Virus record (IMG/VR): IMGVR_UViG_3300034105_003474
Location: 1-64,000 of that record
Length of the DNA: 64,000 nt
Source: a virus
Reading direction: 5' to 3' (one strand)
Made by a program: the position numbers and the translations under genes. Shown one piece after another: positions 61,897 to 64,000 of the stretch; within the stretch, counting starts at the first letter, position 1, and every line of letters starts with the position of its first letter. The notes below the pieces were generated by a model that was given only the letters and a program-made list of their open reading frames with translations, was not told the DNA's origin and searched no databases.

Positions 61897-62331
61897 GTGG
61901 TAAACAAAAAGTCTGCACCCCAAAAGAATATTGTTTCCATAGAAAAACAAGGTGGCTGGGGAGATGTTTCCTACTACCACAAACTTGAATGCGGTCATAT
62001 AGAAATTAGGAAAAGGGCTTCCACTGCACCTAAGATTGCTTGCACTTGGTGCGTCATTGGCGAGCAAAAAGGAAAAGAACTTAGAGCGTTAACACTTGTA
62101 CAACCACCAACACTTGAGGAGGTGTGGGACTTTTATGATGAAACAACATCAGAGGAGGTTGATGTTGCAAAACTTCGTGCGGGTGTTGCGAATGCCGTAG
62201 GGTGTGCGCAGGAAAGTGTTGAAGTAATTTCTGTCGTTGATGAGGACAATGTGCTTCGTGTCAGTTATGTGACAGTTTTCCTAGATTTTGAAACAGCAAA
62301 AAGAATTGCCGAGAAGAACAAAAATATTTAA
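61897..62331 (+). CDS. Hypothetical phage protein
   Basis: 144 aa from GTG 61897, which lies six bases past TAATAT (leaderless candidate). 'YYHKLECGHIEIRKRASTAPKIACTWCV' has a zinc-site-like 'CGH..C.WC', then an alpha/beta segment 'DNVLRVSYVTVFLDFETAKRI'. Divergent from RuvC. No family recognised. Confidence 0.58.
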   Translation: MVNKKSAPQKNIVSIEKQGGWGDVSYYHKLECGHIEIRKRASTAPKIACTWCVIGEQKGKELRALTLVQPPTLEEVWDFYDETTSEEVDVAKLRAGVANAVGCAQESVEVISVVDEDNVLRVSYVTVFLDFETAKRIAEKNKNI

Positions 62332-62390
62332 CTCTGCGCCGATTTTCCTTGTAGTCTGATGCAGGTTATACACAGTTTGCGAGGGGCAAC

Positions 62391-62762
62391 ATGATTGACG
62401 CAAGTGACATCAAAAATTTTTTTGATACCGAAAAAGCAAATTGCAGGGGCAAAAACATTGTCATGTTTTATCCCAATCATTCACCAACCGATCGTCTTGG
62501 TAGAGAAAACGCTAGCAATGCTATACAGATTTGTTCGGAGTGTGAAGTTGTAGAAGGATGCTTGGATTATGCTTTGCATTATGAACCGCTTGGTTTTTGG
62601 GGCGGTAAGACAGAAGTTGAAAGAGAAGTTTTGAGAAGAGTTAGAGGTATCCATTTACCACCAGAGCGACAACCGTCTGACTCTATTCGTCGTTCCTCTA
62701 GGCGTGGTTTTATTAACAGTCAGGTACGAAAGAGTTTGAGTTCAATAAAAAATGAGCAGTAG
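62391..62762 (+). CDS. WhiB-family transcriptional regulator (copy 2)
   Basis: 123 aa. C18, C48, C51 and C57 (ANCRGKN; QICSECEVVEGC), GFWGG (68-72), and a basic C-terminus 'RRSSRRGFIN'. The same Cys spacing as copy 1 but little similarity otherwise; the tail here is longer. A TTATACACA box lies just upstream (62366-62374). The gene overlaps the primase gene by 11 bp. Confidence 0.9.
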   Translation: MIDASDIKNFFDTEKANCRGKNIVMFYPNHSPTDRLGRENASNAIQICSECEVVEGCLDYALHYEPLGFWGGKTEVEREVLRRVRGIHLPPERQPSDSIRRSSRRGFINSQVRKSLSSIKNEQ

Positions 62763-64000
62763 TCACCTTCCGCATGTAGATAATTTTTTGTCTCGCTTGA
62801 AAGGTGTTCGCCCAACAAACAATGGTTGGGATGCACGATGCCCATGTCGGAATGATGACGAAAACCCTTCTCTTTCTGTGGGTATTGGTGCGGAGGACAA
62901 AGTATTAGTTGCGTGTCATCGTGGTCAAGGTTGCTCCGTGGTGGAGATCTGTCAGTCTGTTGGTTTGAAAGTTGTGGACTTGTATCCTCCGCAAAAAGAG
63001 GAACGAAAACTAACTCTGATTGCAACATACGATTACCGTGATGAGAACGGGATTCTATTGTTTCAGAAACAGCGTTTCGTTGACCAAAATGGCAAGAAAA
63101 CTTTTAGACAGAGACGACCTGATCCAAGCGGTAATGGCAAATGGATTTTTTCTTTAGATAACACACCAAAAATTCTTTATCGTCTTCCGCAGGTTCTTGA
63201 AGCGAAGCGCAATGGTGAAGTGATTTGGCTGGTTGAGGGCGAGAAAGACGCTGACGCAGTTTTCGCTCAAGGCATGGTTGCTACAACCCCACCGAACGGC
63301 GCTGGGAAATGGCTTGACATTCATTCTCGCGCACTTGAGGGTGCAACAGTTTTCATTGTTGCAGATAATGACGAAGTTGGCAGAGAACACGCGATAAGCG
63401 TTGGCGATGTTCTTTCTAGGCATGGTTGTGTTATCAACACATTCGTTCCACCTACGGGCTTTAAAGATGTCTCAGACATGATCAATGCTGGTAGGTCGCT
63501 TGATGATTTGCTTGAACTAGACAGAACGCAACCATCGGCACAAGCAACGGTACATGAAGATGAAGAAGAAGAAATTGAAGCAGTTGTGCAGGCAACTTCA
63601 CCTATTGAATCTTTGACTGAGCAACTTGTAAAAGTTTTATCAAATGAAGATTTGAGTGAGTCAACAAGAATCAACAGGGCATCCATGCTCGTAAATTCTT
63701 TCGGCGTGGAAGATAGAACCGACAAGGGAAGGCTTGTTAATTGGGCTCAACTTGTTTTAGAAGAAGTAGATGATTCGTATGATTGGGTTATTCCGAATGT
63801 TTTAGAACGTGGAGAGCGCGTAATCGTTGTCGCTGCCGAAGGTGTTGGTAAGACAATGCTTGCGAGACAGATCGCTATTTGTAGCGCCTATGGGATACAT
63901 CCTTTTACTATGTCTCGGATGAAGCCAATCAGAACTTTAACGATTGACTTGGAAAACCCTGAAAAGATTATTAAGCGAACATCAGCCAGCATCCATGGAG
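62752..64000 (+). CDS. Primase-helicase (partial, cut by window end)
   Basis: At least 416 aa, no stop before the window end. A CHC2-like zinc segment (~28-62; RCPCRNDDENPSLSVG..VACHRGQGC), a TOPRIM domain (~158-205; WLVEGEKDADAVFAQG, VADNDEVGREHA), an acidic linker, then a RepA/DnaB-like ATPase with Walker A 'VVAAEGVGKTMLARQ' (~355-370). It would lay primers and unwind DNA at the phage fork. Start ATG 62752 overlaps the WhiB stop. Confidence 0.85.
   Translation, partial: MSSSHLPHVDNFLSRLKGVRPTNNGWDARCPCRNDDENPSLSVGIGAEDKVLVACHRGQGCSVVEICQSVGLKVVDLYPPQKEERKLTLIATYDYRDENGILLFQKQRFVDQNGKKTFRQRRPDPSGNGKWIFSLDNTPKILYRLPQVLEAKRNGEVIWLVEGEKDADAVFAQGMVATTPPNGAGKWLDIHSRALEGATVFIVADNDEVGREHAISVGDVLSRHGCVINTFVPPTGFKDVSDMINAGRSLDDLLELDRTQPSAQATVHEDEEEEIEAVVQATSPIESLTEQLVKVLSNEDLSESTRINRASMLVNSFGVEDRTDKGRLVNWAQLVLEEVDDSYDWVIPNVLERGERVIVVAAEGVGKTMLARQIAICSAYGIHPFTMSRMKPIRTLTIDLENPEKIIKRTSASIHG

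Noticed and set aside
1-64000. tRNA genes, CRISPR arrays, insertion sequences, integrase or attachment sites
   Set aside because: No cloverleaf with TTCGAATC-type loop, no spaced identical repeats, no transposase or recombinase motifs, and no att-like duplication seen in spacers. A tRNAscan-SE run would be decisive for tRNAs.

Overview
The window is a piece of a large tailed-phage genome (Caudoviricetes), most likely from a phage of an uncultured aquatic actinobacterium. No bacterial housekeeping genes, rRNA, tRNA, transposase or integrase were seen. Phage origin rests on tail-fibre-like proteins, an endolysin with holin-like neighbours, a RuvC resolvase, SSB, a primase-helicase, and many tightly overlapping small ORFs. 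The actinobacterial host rests on two WhiB-like proteins, a protein with a septum-formation-like domain, Thr-rich linkers of the kind common in Acidimicrobiia surface proteins, and several promoters that place the start codon 6-7 nt after the -10 box (leaderless mRNAs, common in actinobacteria). Terminase, portal, capsid and tail-tube genes are not in the window, so the genome continues on both sides. | 0-14.8 kb: host-recognition and virion-decoration region. It holds glycine-rich and Mtd-N-like fibre proteins, then a cluster with six putative 2-oxoglutarate/Fe(II) oxygenases, a glycosyltransferase-like protein and three small CPLGKW zinc-ribbon proteins, then two more fibre-like genes on the minus strand. 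| 14.9-22.0 kb: a 1351-codon secreted, membrane-anchored beta-helix protein of host-like architecture, then the lysis module (M15 peptidase endolysin, holin-like membrane proteins, a lipoprotein) and a small ferredoxin. | 22.0-28.2 kb: a clavaminate-synthase-like dioxygenase overlapping its probable winged-helix regulator; a rightward group with a calcineurin-like phosphoesterase, a proteasome-like Ntn hydrolase and WhiB; and a leftward replication-loader-like pair. | 28.2-45.1 kb: a mosaic of short, mostly minus-strand operons of small hypothetical genes. Each has its own promoter and is separated by structured intergenic DNA. The main recognisable unit is a three-gene operon with a MoxR/CobS-like AAA+ ATPase and a HExxH + VWA CobT-like protein. 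A pair of inverted DnaA boxes near 39.8 kb may mark an origin. | 45.1-56.9 kb: rightward genes for a Cys/His transglutaminase-like protein, LysM and septum-form-like membrane proteins, a SMARCAL1-like SNF2 helicase, an SLT-type lysozyme, DUF932 and SSB, with leftward DUF3846, phosphoesterase and small membrane genes. | 57.0-64.0 kb: DNA-modification and recombination genes (DUF6378, PD-(D/E)XK nuclease, HNH, beta-class methyltransferase, ParB-like, RuvC), then a second WhiB and a primase-helicase cut by the window end. | The most unusual signals are regulatory. Ten minus-strand and one plus-strand promoter carry a TGTYACACCC-like box exactly 6 bp upstream of a -10-like hexamer. Nine co-oriented copies of an intergenic element with core CCGCCACCGT lie between 28.4 and 45.0 kb. 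A repeated AGYCCCGC motif, often in inverted pairs, is confined to about 28.5-59.5 kb. Together they suggest a phage-specific transcription programme that does not match one I know. All matches were made by eye; no database search or computation was run.
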